From NCBI GenBank assembly GCA_964469055.1, contig CAYXXN010000021.1, positions 1 through 24,912 of the forward strand: 24,912 bases of DNA, given 5' to 3'. Every line of letters begins with the position of its first letter. Positions within the stretch are counted from its first letter, which is position 1. A program made the position numbers and the translations under genes. Positions 1-8,795 of this stretch are shown here, in pieces. This DNA comes from CAYXXN01 sp964469055. GTDB taxonomy: Bacteria > Acidobacteriota > Thermoanaerobaculia > Multivoradales > JAHEKO01. The notes under the pieces are model-generated. The model had not been told where the DNA came from and did no database searches. It saw only the letters and a program-made list of their open reading frames with translations.

Positions 1-981
1 GGGCGACTTGGCGCGAAAGACCACGTAGCCGGTGACGAGACCTACCAGGAGGACGACGAGTGCGACCGCCCACCACGGCGCGCGGCGGAGGCCCGGCCGG
101 GCCGGCCCCGCCGCGACACTCGCACGTTGCTCCTCGCGCATCATCTGGAGCTCGTTGCGCACGTCCTTGGCGGTCTGGAACCGGTTCTCGGGGTCCTTCT
201 CGAGGCAATGGCGCACGATGCGGCCCAGCTCAGGTGGCGCCCCGGGTCGCAGCTCGCTCAGCGCGCGGGGCGTGTCCTTGAGGATCCCGGAGAGCACCTC
301 GACCGACGTCCCGCCCTGGAACGGCCGCTGCCCGGTGGCCATCTCGTAGAGGACCACCCCGAGGGCGAAGACGTCCGAGCGGTGATCGACGGGCCTGCCC
401 TGCAGCTGCTCGGGTGACATGTAGGGGAAGGTGCCGACGAGGTGGCCTTCTTGGCTCAGCTGCGCGACGGTGTCCGTCGGCAGGTTGGTGAGCTCGCCAC
501 CGGCCAGGAACTCCTCGAGCTTGGCCAAGCCGAAGTCGAGCACCTTGACCTGGCCGTCGCGGGTCAGCATGACGTTGGCCGGCTTGAGGTCTCGGTGGAC
601 GACGCCCCGCTCGTGAGCCGCCGCCAGGGCATCGGCCAGAGCCGTGGCGATGGCCAGGAACCGATCCAGGGGCAGGCCGCCGCGCGGGATCGCCTCGTCG
701 AGGGTCTGGCCCTCGACCAGCTCCATGGTGAGGAAGCGAATCCCCTGGGCTTCCTCGATCGAGTGGACGGTGACGATGTTGCGGTGGTTGAGGGCGGCGA
801 GGGTGCGAGCCTCGCGCTCGATGCGCGCCAGGCGCTCGGGGTCGCGGGTGAGATGGGCTGGCAGGACCTTGAGGGCCACCTCGCGGCCGAGGCGAGTGTC
901 CGCGGCGCGGTAGACCTCCCCCATCCCGCCCGCGCCGAGCCGGCTCAGGATGCGGTAGTGGCCTAGGGCCGATCCGACCAT
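1..981 (-). CDS. Membrane-anchored Ser/Thr protein kinase (PknB-like), partial at left edge
   Basis: The reading frame runs from an ATG at 981 to the window edge without a stop, giving 327 visible residues and an incomplete C-terminus. It is an Hanks-type kinase domain with all key elements: the glycine-rich loop GAGGMG at 16-21, the ATP lysine in VALK (K38), a C-helix glutamate near E57, HRDLKPAN from H129 with catalytic D131, DFG at 149-151 and SPE at 189-191. After the kinase domain comes an Ala/Pro/Arg linker and one hydrophobic helix at about 302-322, so the kinase domain should be cytoplasmic and the missing part extracytoplasmic. Acidobacterial kinases of this layout often continue into WD40/TPR-like or beta-propeller sensor regions; that part is not visible here. 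It follows pnp on the same strand across a 152-bp gap holding an 11-bp repeat array, so it may have its own promoter. A possible -10 (TATCCT, 997-1002) sits just upstream, without a good -35. The substrate is unknown. Confidence 0.93.
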   Translation of the reverse strand, partial: MVGSALGHYRILSRLGAGGMGEVYRAADTRLGREVALKVLPAHLTRDPERLARIEREARTLAALNHRNIVTVHSIEEAQGIRFLTMELVEGQTLDEAIPRGGLPLDRFLAIATALADALAAAHERGVVHRDLKPANVMLTRDGQVKVLDFGLAKLEEFLAGGELTNLPTDTVAQLSQEGHLVGTFPYMSPEQLQGRPVDHRSDVFALGVVLYEMATGQRPFQGGTSVEVLSGILKDTPRALSELRPGAPPELGRIVRHCLEKDPENRFQTAKDVRNELQMMREEQRASVAAGPARPGLRRAPWWAVALVVLLVGLVTGYVVFRAKSP

Positions 982-1022
982 GGCAGTTGCCCGCCAAGGA
1001 TAGCCCTGGGAGCGGGTGACAC

Positions 1023-1040
1023 CCCGGCCGCGCGGCCGGG
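1023..1040. repeat. 18-bp perfect GC palindrome upstream of the kinase gene
   Basis: Positions 1023-1040 equal their own reverse complement (CCCGGCCGCGCGGCCGGG). In RNA this could form a 7-bp GC stem with a tetraloop. No T-run follows on either strand, so it does not look like an intrinsic terminator. It lies 42-59 bp upstream of the kinase ATG and just past the 11-bp array, so it may be a transcript-end stabiliser for pnp mRNA or a protein site. Confidence 0.5.
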
Positions 1041-1052
1041 CGCCACGCGGTT

Positions 1053-1114
1053 GGTCACCGATTGGTTACCACTCGGTTACCAGATGGTAACCAATGGGTC
1101 ACCAAGTGGCAACC
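1053..1114. repeat. Six-copy tandem array of palindromic GGTNACC heptamers, 11-bp period
   Basis: The heptamers start at 1053, 1064, 1075, 1086, 1097 and 1108, exactly 11 bp apart: GGTCACC, GGTTACC, GGTTACC, GGTAACC, GGTCACC and GGCAACC. The last has one substitution. The 4-bp spacers vary (GATT, ACTC, AGAT, AATG, AAGT). Because each unit is near-palindromic, the array also forms a larger inverted repeat centred on 1078: 1061-1070 pairs perfectly with 1086-1095, and the pairing extends with two mismatches to 1051-1105. It lies between the pnp stop and the kinase start. It could be an iterated operator facing one side of the helix, or a foldback RNA structure at the pnp 3' end. No protein binding it can be named from sequence. 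Confidence 0.9.
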
Positions 1115-1133
1115 AGCGATCGACGTACGGAGG

Positions 1134-3365
<2,232 letters not shown>

Positions 3366-3405
3366 TGGATTTCCTTGTCTGGGTCGGGTCGGTCCCGGCG
3401 CGGCT

Positions 3406-3420
3406 CTCCGCGGTGCGGAG
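3406..3420 (-). other. Small hairpin in the rpsO-pnp intergenic leader
   Basis: CTCCGC (3406-3411) and GCGGAG (3415-3420) are perfect inverted repeats with a 3-nt loop, 41-55 bp upstream of the pnp ATG. In enterobacteria the pnp leader hairpin is cut by RNase III and is used for PNPase autoregulation. A similar role here is only inference from position, and in this GC-rich sequence short stems arise easily. The rest of the 131-bp gap shows no terminator and no clear promoter. Confidence 0.3.
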
Positions 3421-3496
3421 GCGTTTGGTAGTCGGGTCCCCGGAGCCCTCGGGCCGGGCCGCTGGATGCGAGGGTGGAGGGCTGCCGAGGACAGGG

Positions 3497-3766
3497 CTAC
3501 TTGCGCAGGGACAGGCGCTCGAGCGTGGCGTGATAGCGCTCGACGTCCTGACGCTTCAGGTAGTCGAGCAGCCGGCGCCTCTGGCCGACGAGCCTGAGCA
3601 GCCCGCGGCGACTATGGTGGTCCTGCGCGTGGGTCTTGAAGTGCTCTGTGAGCTGACTGATGCGCTGGGTGATCAGCGCCACCTGGACCTCCGGCGAGCC
3701 GGTATCCCGCTCGTGTAGGCGGTTGCCCGCGATGACCTGGGTCTTGGCTTCCTTCGAGTGAGGCAA
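3497..3766 (-). CDS. rpsO: 30S ribosomal protein S15, TTG start
   Basis: S15 is a primary 16S rRNA-binding protein of the small subunit platform. The TTG at 3766 gives 89 residues, the standard S15 length, and is preceded by a strong GGAGG (3776-3780) nine bases upstream, so it is preferred over upstream starts at 3838 and elsewhere that add a non-homologous extension. The protein shows the family landmarks: an early HERDTGSPEVQ segment, the ISQLTEHF helix, HHSRRGLL rRNA-contact residues, and the RRRLLDYLKRQD-RY segment near the C-terminus. A run of seven A residues precedes the Shine-Dalgarno. The gene sits between truB and pnp, as in many bacteria. A non-ATG start on a ribosomal protein may take part in autogenous control, but no S15-binding structure could be identified with confidence. 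Confidence 0.96.
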   Translation of the reverse strand: MPHSKEAKTQVIAGNRLHERDTGSPEVQVALITQRISQLTEHFKTHAQDHHSRRGLLRLVGQRRRLLDYLKRQDVERYHATLERLSLRK

Positions 3767-3804
3767 CGTCCCAATCCTCCATGCGTTCTTTTTTTCCGGC
3801 GCGG

Positions 3805-3813
3805 AATCTATCA
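3805..3813 (-). promoter_or_regulatory. Possible extended -10 promoter of rpsO-pnp
   Basis: On the minus strand, TGA-TAGATT fits an extended -10 element (TGN-TANNNT), about 40 bp before the rpsO TTG and inside the 96-bp truB-rpsO gap. No convincing -35 is present. If used, transcription would start near 3798 and leave a leader of about 30 nt that includes the A-run and GGAGG. This would let rpsO-pnp be transcribed separately from the upstream operon. Confidence 0.35.
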
Positions 3814-3862
3814 CAGCAACTGTCGGAACTTGAGGCACTTAGATGGGGGAGCGGGGCGGGCC

Positions 3863-4780
3863 CTAGGCTGGGCGTCCCGCAAAGACGATCTTGGGTTGGA
3901 CGATGCCCACACCCGCGGCGCCGATGCGCTCGGTGACGGCACCGACGGCGATCAACTCTCGGCGGCGATTGAGCACCTTGACCCAGTCTCCCTCGCCCGC
4001 CTCGAGGCCGCGGATCAGCACGGCCTGGCCGTGGGCGATCCGCAGCTCTTGGGCGGCGTCTGCCGTGAGCTCGCCGAACGGCAGGGGGATGGTGTCGAAC
4101 GGCACCCACCAGCTGCCGGTCCTGCCGCCCGCGACGGCCTGCTCGAGCTCGTCGAGGCTGGTCGTGTCCTCGACCCGGAACGGCCCCACCTGCAGGCGGC
4201 GCAGGCTGGCGAGGTGAGCCCCGCAGCCGAGCGCCTGGCCGAGGTCGTGGGCGACGCTGCGCACGTAGGTGCCGGAGGAGCAGGCCAGCCGGAAGGGGAG
4301 GAGCCCGTCGGCGAGCGGTCCGCAGGCCTCGAACTCGTAAATCGTGACCTCCTTGGCGACCGTCGGCACGTCCTCGCCGCGGCGGGCCAACTCGTAGTAC
4401 TTGCGCCCCTGGATCTTCTTGGCGCTGAAGGGCGGGGCGATCTGCGGCTGGGCGCCGAGGAAGCGCCGCATGGCGCCGGCGAGAGCCTCGGGATCGAGCT
4501 CGTCGATGGGCGCTTCCGCCACTACCGTGCCGTGGGCGTCGTAGGTGTCGGTGGCGGTGCCGAAGCGGATTTCCCCAACGTAGACCTTGGGGGCACTGAT
4601 CAGAAAACGGGTCAGTCGCGTCGCTCGGCCCGCCGTGAGCACCAGCAGGCCGGTAGCGCCCGGATCGAGCGTGCCGCAATGGCCGATCCGCTTCTCGCCG
4701 AGGATGCGCCGCACCCGCTGCACCACATCGTGCGAGGTGCCGCGCGGCGCCTTGTCGACGAGCAGCACGCCGTCGGTCAC
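3863..4780 (-). CDS. truB: tRNA pseudouridine(55) synthase TruB
   Basis: TruB converts U55 of the tRNA T-loop to pseudouridine. The 305-residue protein, normal for the family, begins with the typical GVLLVDKAPRGTSHDVV segment. It carries the catalytic motif GTLDPGATGLL at 36-46 with nucleophile D39, followed by the KVYVG and FGTATDTYDAHG segments, the PPFSAKKIQGRKYYELAR motif, and SSGTYVRSVAHDLG. The C-terminal part resembles the PUA-like extension. The ATG at 4778-4780 overlaps the stop of the upstream DHH-family gene (ATGA), so translational coupling is likely. Only the gap before rpsO (96 bp) breaks the tight packing of this operon. Confidence 0.98.
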   Translation of the reverse strand: MTDGVLLVDKAPRGTSHDVVQRVRRILGEKRIGHCGTLDPGATGLLVLTAGRATRLTRFLISAPKVYVGEIRFGTATDTYDAHGTVVAEAPIDELDPEALAGAMRRFLGAQPQIAPPFSAKKIQGRKYYELARRGEDVPTVAKEVTIYEFEACGPLADGLLPFRLACSSGTYVRSVAHDLGQALGCGAHLASLRRLQVGPFRVEDTTSLDELEQAVAGGRTGSWWVPFDTIPLPFGELTADAAQELRIAHGQAVLIRGLEAGEGDWVKVLNRRRELIAVGAVTERIGAAGVGIVQPKIVFAGRPA

Positions 4781-5763
4781 GAAGCGGCCTCGGTGAGCGC
4801 GGTCTGGAGCTCGTCGACCAACCGCAGAAGGAGGGCTCGGCGCTCGCCGCCGGTCTCGAAGCCAGCCGCGTTCTTGTGCCCGCCGCCGCCGAGCTGGCGA
4901 GCGATGCGCTCGACATCCACCGCTCCGCGGCTGCGCAACGACCCTTTCCAGCGCTCGCCCTCCAGCTGGCGCAAGAGGGCCACCACCTCGACGCCCGCGA
5001 TCGACCGCGGCGTGTCCACCAAGTCCTCGGCGTCGGCCGCCGTGGCACCGGCGCGCTCGAACATGTCGTGAGTGAGGACGACGGTGGCGATGCGGCCGCC
5101 GTCGTGCAGCTCGAGGGAGGTGAGCATCTCGCCCAGCAGGCGGATGGCGGCCACGGGGTGGCTCTCATAGACCCAGAGCGCGACCTTCTCCGGCTGCGCA
5201 CCCTCGCGGACCAGCTCCGCGGCGGCCTGGAAGGCCTCGACGGTGGCGTTGGCGAAGCGGAAGCCGCCGGTGTCGGTGACCAGCGTGAGATAGAGGGCGG
5301 TCGCCGTGTCGTGGTCGAGGCGGGCGTCGAGCGCCCGTCCCAGGCGGTAGATCATTGCGCCCAGGGCGGGAGCCGCCGTATCGACCCAGTTGACGCCGCC
5401 GTAGTGCTGGTTGCCCAGGTGGTGATCGATGTTGAGGATCGGCAGCCGGCAAAGCTGCTCTTCCAGGCCCGTGCGATCGAGCGAGGGACACTCGAGCGTG
5501 ATCGCAGCGCTGAACGCCTCGGGAAAGCCGGTGGGGGGCTCGCTCCCGACGTGGATCCGATCGGCCCCCGGCAAGGCGCGGTAGACGGTAGGCGCTTCGT
5601 CCCGGTTCCAGATCGAGGCGCTCTTGCCGAGCGAGCGCAGGAGCCGGGCGAGGCCCAGGGCGGAGCCGAGGGCGTCGCCGTCCGGTCTCCGGTGGCCGGT
5701 GAGCACGAAGCGGTCGCCTCGCCGCAACGCATCCAGCAGCGCGTCAGGCGGATTCGTCGTCAT
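4777..5763 (-). CDS. nrnA: DHH/DHHA1 phosphoesterase, NrnA-like oligoribonuclease/pAp phosphatase
   Basis: NrnA-family enzymes hydrolyse nano-RNAs and 3'-phosphoadenosine 5'-phosphate using two metal ions. The 328-residue protein has motif I GHRRPDGDALGS (H24, D28, D30), the DHH motif NIDHHLGN with D113-H114-H115, a further acidic ligand in VTDTGGFRF, and a C-terminal DHHA1 domain with GGGGHKNAAGF. At the position where the family usually has an Asp (strand before xxDRxG) this protein reads TLECPSLDRTG, with Glu at 91. The ATG at 5763 starts inside rbfA (20-bp overlap); upstream sequence in this frame is an rbfA shadow. Placement between rbfA and truB is common, and supports a role in clearing short RNAs left by RNases. 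Exact substrate preference cannot be told from sequence. Confidence 0.93.
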   Translation of the reverse strand: MTTNPPDALLDALRRGDRFVLTGHRRPDGDALGSALGLARLLRSLGKSASIWNRDEAPTVYRALPGADRIHVGSEPPTGFPEAFSAAITLECPSLDRTGLEEQLCRLPILNIDHHLGNQHYGGVNWVDTAAPALGAMIYRLGRALDARLDHDTATALYLTLVTDTGGFRFANATVEAFQAAAELVREGAQPEKVALWVYESHPVAAIRLLGEMLTSLELHDGGRIATVVLTHDMFERAGATAADAEDLVDTPRSIAGVEVVALLRQLEGERWKGSLRSRGAVDVERIARQLGGGGHKNAAGFETGGERRALLLRLVDELQTALTEAAS

Positions 5764-6100
5764 GGGCGAGGTCCTCCAGCAGGTCGCTGATGTGCCGCGC
5801 GTGCTCGGCTCCGCGGTCGAGGTCGAAGGTGAGGTGGGGGATGCGGCGCAAGTCGCGCAGGCGGTGGGCGAGCCGGCCGCGGAGGAACGACGCGGCGTGG
5901 CGCAAGGCCTCGACCGCCGCACAGCGCTCCTCCTCGGAGCCGTACAACGAAACGGCGACCTGGGCATGCTGCAGGTCGGGGCTCACGGTGACGGCCGACA
6001 AGGTGACGAGCCGAGCGCGCGGGTCGTGCAGTTCGCGCAGCAGGATCTCGGAGAGCTCCTCGCGCAGCAGGTCTTCGACGCGTCGGGTGCGGCGGCTCAT
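5744..6100 (-). CDS. rbfA: Ribosome-binding factor A
   Basis: RbfA is a KH-fold factor that binds immature 30S subunits and helps mature the 16S rRNA 5' end. The ATG at 6100 gives 118 residues, the normal size, starting MSRRTRRVEDLLREELSEIL. Further family landmarks are DPRARLVTLSAVTVSPDLQHAQV and the RRIPHLTFDLDRGAEHARHI segment ending in HISDLLEDL. It starts 4 bp after the upstream ylxP stop and overlaps the downstream nrnA-like gene by 20 bp. Open frame upstream of 6100 is a ylxP shadow and was excluded. Confidence 0.97.
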   Translation of the reverse strand: MSRRTRRVEDLLREELSEILLRELHDPRARLVTLSAVTVSPDLQHAQVAVSLYGSEEERCAAVEALRHAASFLRGRLAHRLRDLRRIPHLTFDLDRGAEHARHISDLLEDLAHDDESA

Positions 6101-6104
6101 CGCT

Positions 6105-6398
6105 CTAGGCGCGGACGAACTCCGGCTCCCAGCGGACCACGAACGCTTCCGGCTGCTCGTCGAGCAACGAGCGGACGGAGTCCAGGAGGTGCTCCAGATG
6201 GCTCGCGGATTGATGCACGGCGGCGATGGCGATCTCGGAGCGCTGATGCAGGTCGTGGAAGTCCGTTTCTGCGATCGAGACCCGGTAGCGGGCATGAACA
6301 CGCTCGATGAGTCCCTTCACTACCCGCCGCTTGTCCTTGAGGCTGCGGGAGGCGGGCAGGTGCAGCTCGAGCACCGTGACGAGGACGACCATGGGCAT
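6105..6398 (-). CDS. ylxP: DUF503 family protein (YlxP-like)
   Basis: This small protein of unknown biochemical function is often encoded between infB and rbfA, as here. The 97 residues match the family pattern: an N-terminal beta strand ending in LELHLPASRSLKDKRRVVKGLIERV, then a segment with VSIAETDFHDLHQRSEIAIAAV, and a C-terminal helix. The start is uncertain: ATG at 6398 or two codons later at 6392, neither with a clear Shine-Dalgarno. Family members usually begin close to MVV, which would favour 6392. It lies 39 bp after infB and 4 bp before rbfA, suggesting a role in ribosome biogenesis; this is inferred from context only. Confidence 0.9.
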   Translation of the reverse strand: MPMVVLVTVLELHLPASRSLKDKRRVVKGLIERVHARYRVSIAETDFHDLHQRSEIAIAAVHQSASHLEHLLDSVRSLLDEQPEAFVVRWEPEFVRA

Positions 6399-6437
6399 GG
6401 CACGCCGCTGGGCGCCGGCGCTGCCGCCGCGAGCCGG

Positions 6438-8762
6438 TCAGAGGCTCGGCGCCACCTCTTCGCGGACGTAGGCCTCGATCACGTCGCCGGGCTTCACGTC
6501 CTGGTAGGAGTCCAGCCGGATGCCGCAGTCGAAGCCGCTACGCACCTCGGCCACGTCCTCCTTGAAGCGTCGCAGGGAGGAGATCCGACCCTCGTGGACG
6601 ACGACGCTGTCGCGCATCAGCCGGATCAGTGCCGAGCGCGGCACGACGCCCTCCACGACGTGGCAGCCGGCGATCCTGCCCACCTTCGGGATCTTGAAGA
6701 TCTCGCGCACCTCGGCGCGCCCCTTGTCGACCTGGCGGAACACGGGCTCGAGCAAGCCGGTCATGGCCTTGCCGAGCTCGTCGGCCAGCTCGTAGATGAC
6801 GGTGTGCAAGCGGACGTCGACCTTCTCCTTCTCGGCCAGCTCCGCGGCCTTGCGCTCGGGGCGCACGTTGAAGCCGACGACGATCGCCCGCGACGCGGCG
6901 GCGAGCAGGACGTCGTTGGTGGTGATAGCGCCGACCGCCGCGTGGATGATGTTGATGCGCACCTTGTCGGTCGAGAGCTTGGGCAAGGTGTCGGAGAGCA
7001 CCTCGATGGAGCCCTGGACGTCGCCCTTGAGGACGAGCGGCAGCTCCTTGACCTCGCCTTCCTGAATGCGGTCGAAGAGCTGCTCGAGGGAGACTTTGGC
7101 CGGGCTCTTGGCGAGCTCCCTCCGGCGTCGCTCCTGGTGCCGGAACTCGGCGATGCCCCGCGCCTTGGCCTCGTCGCCCACCACCTGGAAGAGATCGCCG
7201 GCCTCCGGGAGATCCCCGAACCCGGTGACCTCCACCGGTGTCGCCGGCAGCGCTCGTTCGATGCGCTCGCCGCGGTCGTCGATCATCCGGCGCACGCGGC
7301 CCCAAGTGGCACCGGCGACGAAGACGTCGCCCACCGACAAGGTTCCGTCCTGGACGAGCACGGTGCCGATGATGCCGCGCCCCGCCTCCTTGCGAGCCTC
7401 GAGCACGACGCTCTGGGCCGGCAGGTCCGGGTTGGCCTTGAGGTCGAGCAGCTCGACCACCACGAGGATGTTCTCCAACAGCTCCTCGATACCCTGCTTG
7501 CGCAGGCCCGAGATCTCGACCATCACCGTCTCGCCGCCCCACTTCTCCCACACCAGGCCACGGTCGGCCAGCTCCTTGCGCACCTGCTCGGCGCGGGCGT
7601 TCGGCTTGTCGATCTTGTTGATGGCGACGACGATCGGCACCTCGGCGGCGCGGGCGTGATCGATCGCCTCGAGGGTCTGTGGCATCACGCCGTCGTCCGC
7701 AGCCACGACCAGGACGACGACGTCCGTCACGCTCGCGCCTCGCGCGCGCATCAGGGTGAAGGCCTCGTGACCGGGCGTGTCGAGGAAGACGATCTTCTTG
7801 TCGCCGACGTCGACGTGGTAGGCGCCGATGTGCTGGGTGATGCCCCCGAATTCGCTCTCCGTGATGCGCGACGAGCGAATGGTGTCGAGAAGGGTCGTCT
7901 TGCCGTGGTCGACGTGGCCCATGATCGTCACCACCGGGGCTCTCGGTGTCCGTGACTGAGGAGCGTCGTCCACCAGGCCCTGCTGCAGTTGGACCTCCTC
8001 CTCGAAGGTCACGGCCATGGTGTCGACCCCGAGGCTAGCGGCGAGTTCTTCGGCGACGCGGGTGTCGAGCACGTCGTTGATCGTCACCAGCATGCCGCGA
8101 TCGAAGAACAGCTTGATGAGATCCTTCGCCTTGACCCCGAGCTTCTCGGCGAACTCGCGCACCGTCATCGCCTCGGTCAGGGTGATCGGTGCCGCGGGGG
8201 CTTGGCCTTGCTTGAAGGTCAGGAGCTTGCCGTCGGGCTCGGTCTCGCGGCGCTCCGCGCGGCGGCGGCCACGGTCGGAAACGACGGCCGCGGAGTCGAT
8301 CGGCTGGACCACCGGCGGACGTTCCTTGGCCGGTGGGCGCGGCAGGGCGACGGTCGCCATGCGCGGCGTCGCCTCGGCGGCCGGACGGACCTCGCGGCGC
8401 TCCTCCGCCACCGCCGTCGGCCCCGAGCGCTCGCTCACAGCGATCGTCTTGATGCGCGGCTCGACCTTCTGGATGATGGTGCGGCGGCGGGTGGGGCGCA
8501 ATGGGCTCGTCGGCAGCCGGCGAGCCGGCTGGCCGCGGCGGGCGCCCGGCTTGGGCGCCGCCTCCTGCGAGCCCTCGTCCCGCAGGATCACCTCCCGGGG
8601 GTGGGGCAGCTTCTTGCCCCCCAGGATCGCCTGCAGGACCGTGGCGTCGAGGTCGGCGTTCTCCTCGTCGACTTTGACGCCGATCGACTTCAATTTGAAG
8701 ATGAGGTCCTGGTTGGGGATCCCCATCCGCTTGGCCAGCTCCTTGACCGAGATCTTCGCCAT
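6438..8762 (-). CDS. infB: Translation initiation factor IF-2
   Basis: IF-2 is the GTPase that positions fMet-tRNA on the 30S subunit and promotes subunit joining. With the ATG at 8762 the protein has 774 residues, starts MAKISVKELAKRMGI (an IF2_N domain) and has GAAGGAG 11 bp upstream. An ATG at 8786 would add eight residues and lacks a good Shine-Dalgarno. After a basic, low-complexity linker comes a second IF2_N-like segment (MTVREFAEKLGVKAKDLI), then the G domain: GHVDHGKTT at 282-290, DTPGHEAF from D328 and NKID. The C-terminal beta-barrel and fMet-tRNA-binding domains follow. It comes 33 bp after nusA. The YlxR and YlxQ genes often found between nusA and infB are absent. Confidence 0.98.
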   Translation of the reverse strand: MAKISVKELAKRMGIPNQDLIFKLKSIGVKVDEENADLDATVLQAILGGKKLPHPREVILRDEGSQEAAPKPGARRGQPARRLPTSPLRPTRRRTIIQKVEPRIKTIAVSERSGPTAVAEERREVRPAAEATPRMATVALPRPPAKERPPVVQPIDSAAVVSDRGRRRAERRETEPDGKLLTFKQGQAPAAPITLTEAMTVREFAEKLGVKAKDLIKLFFDRGMLVTINDVLDTRVAEELAASLGVDTMAVTFEEEVQLQQGLVDDAPQSRTPRAPVVTIMGHVDHGKTTLLDTIRSSRITESEFGGITQHIGAYHVDVGDKKIVFLDTPGHEAFTLMRARGASVTDVVVLVVAADDGVMPQTLEAIDHARAAEVPIVVAINKIDKPNARAEQVRKELADRGLVWEKWGGETVMVEISGLRKQGIEELLENILVVVELLDLKANPDLPAQSVVLEARKEAGRGIIGTVLVQDGTLSVGDVFVAGATWGRVRRMIDDRGERIERALPATPVEVTGFGDLPEAGDLFQVVGDEAKARGIAEFRHQERRRRELAKSPAKVSLEQLFDRIQEGEVKELPLVLKGDVQGSIEVLSDTLPKLSTDKVRINIIHAAVGAITTNDVLLAAASRAIVVGFNVRPERKAAELAEKEKVDVRLHTVIYELADELGKAMTGLLEPVFRQVDKGRAEVREIFKIPKVGRIAGCHVVEGVVPRSALIRLMRDSVVVHEGRISSLRRFKEDVAEVRSGFDCGIRLDSYQDVKPGDVIEAYVREEVAPSL

Positions 8763-8795
8763 CGCCGCTGCGGCTCCTTCGCCCATCCGCCGGGG

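Noticed and set aside
230..997. 255-residue open frame on the minus strand overlapping the kinase
   Set aside because: It is an Arg/Pro-rich out-of-frame shadow; the kinase frame starting at 981 holds all catalytic motifs.
3793..3805. TTCCG/CGGAA stem next to an A-run upstream of rpsO as a terminator
   Set aside because: On the minus strand the stem is followed by A and not T. On the plus strand the T-run precedes the stem. Neither orientation fits an intrinsic terminator.
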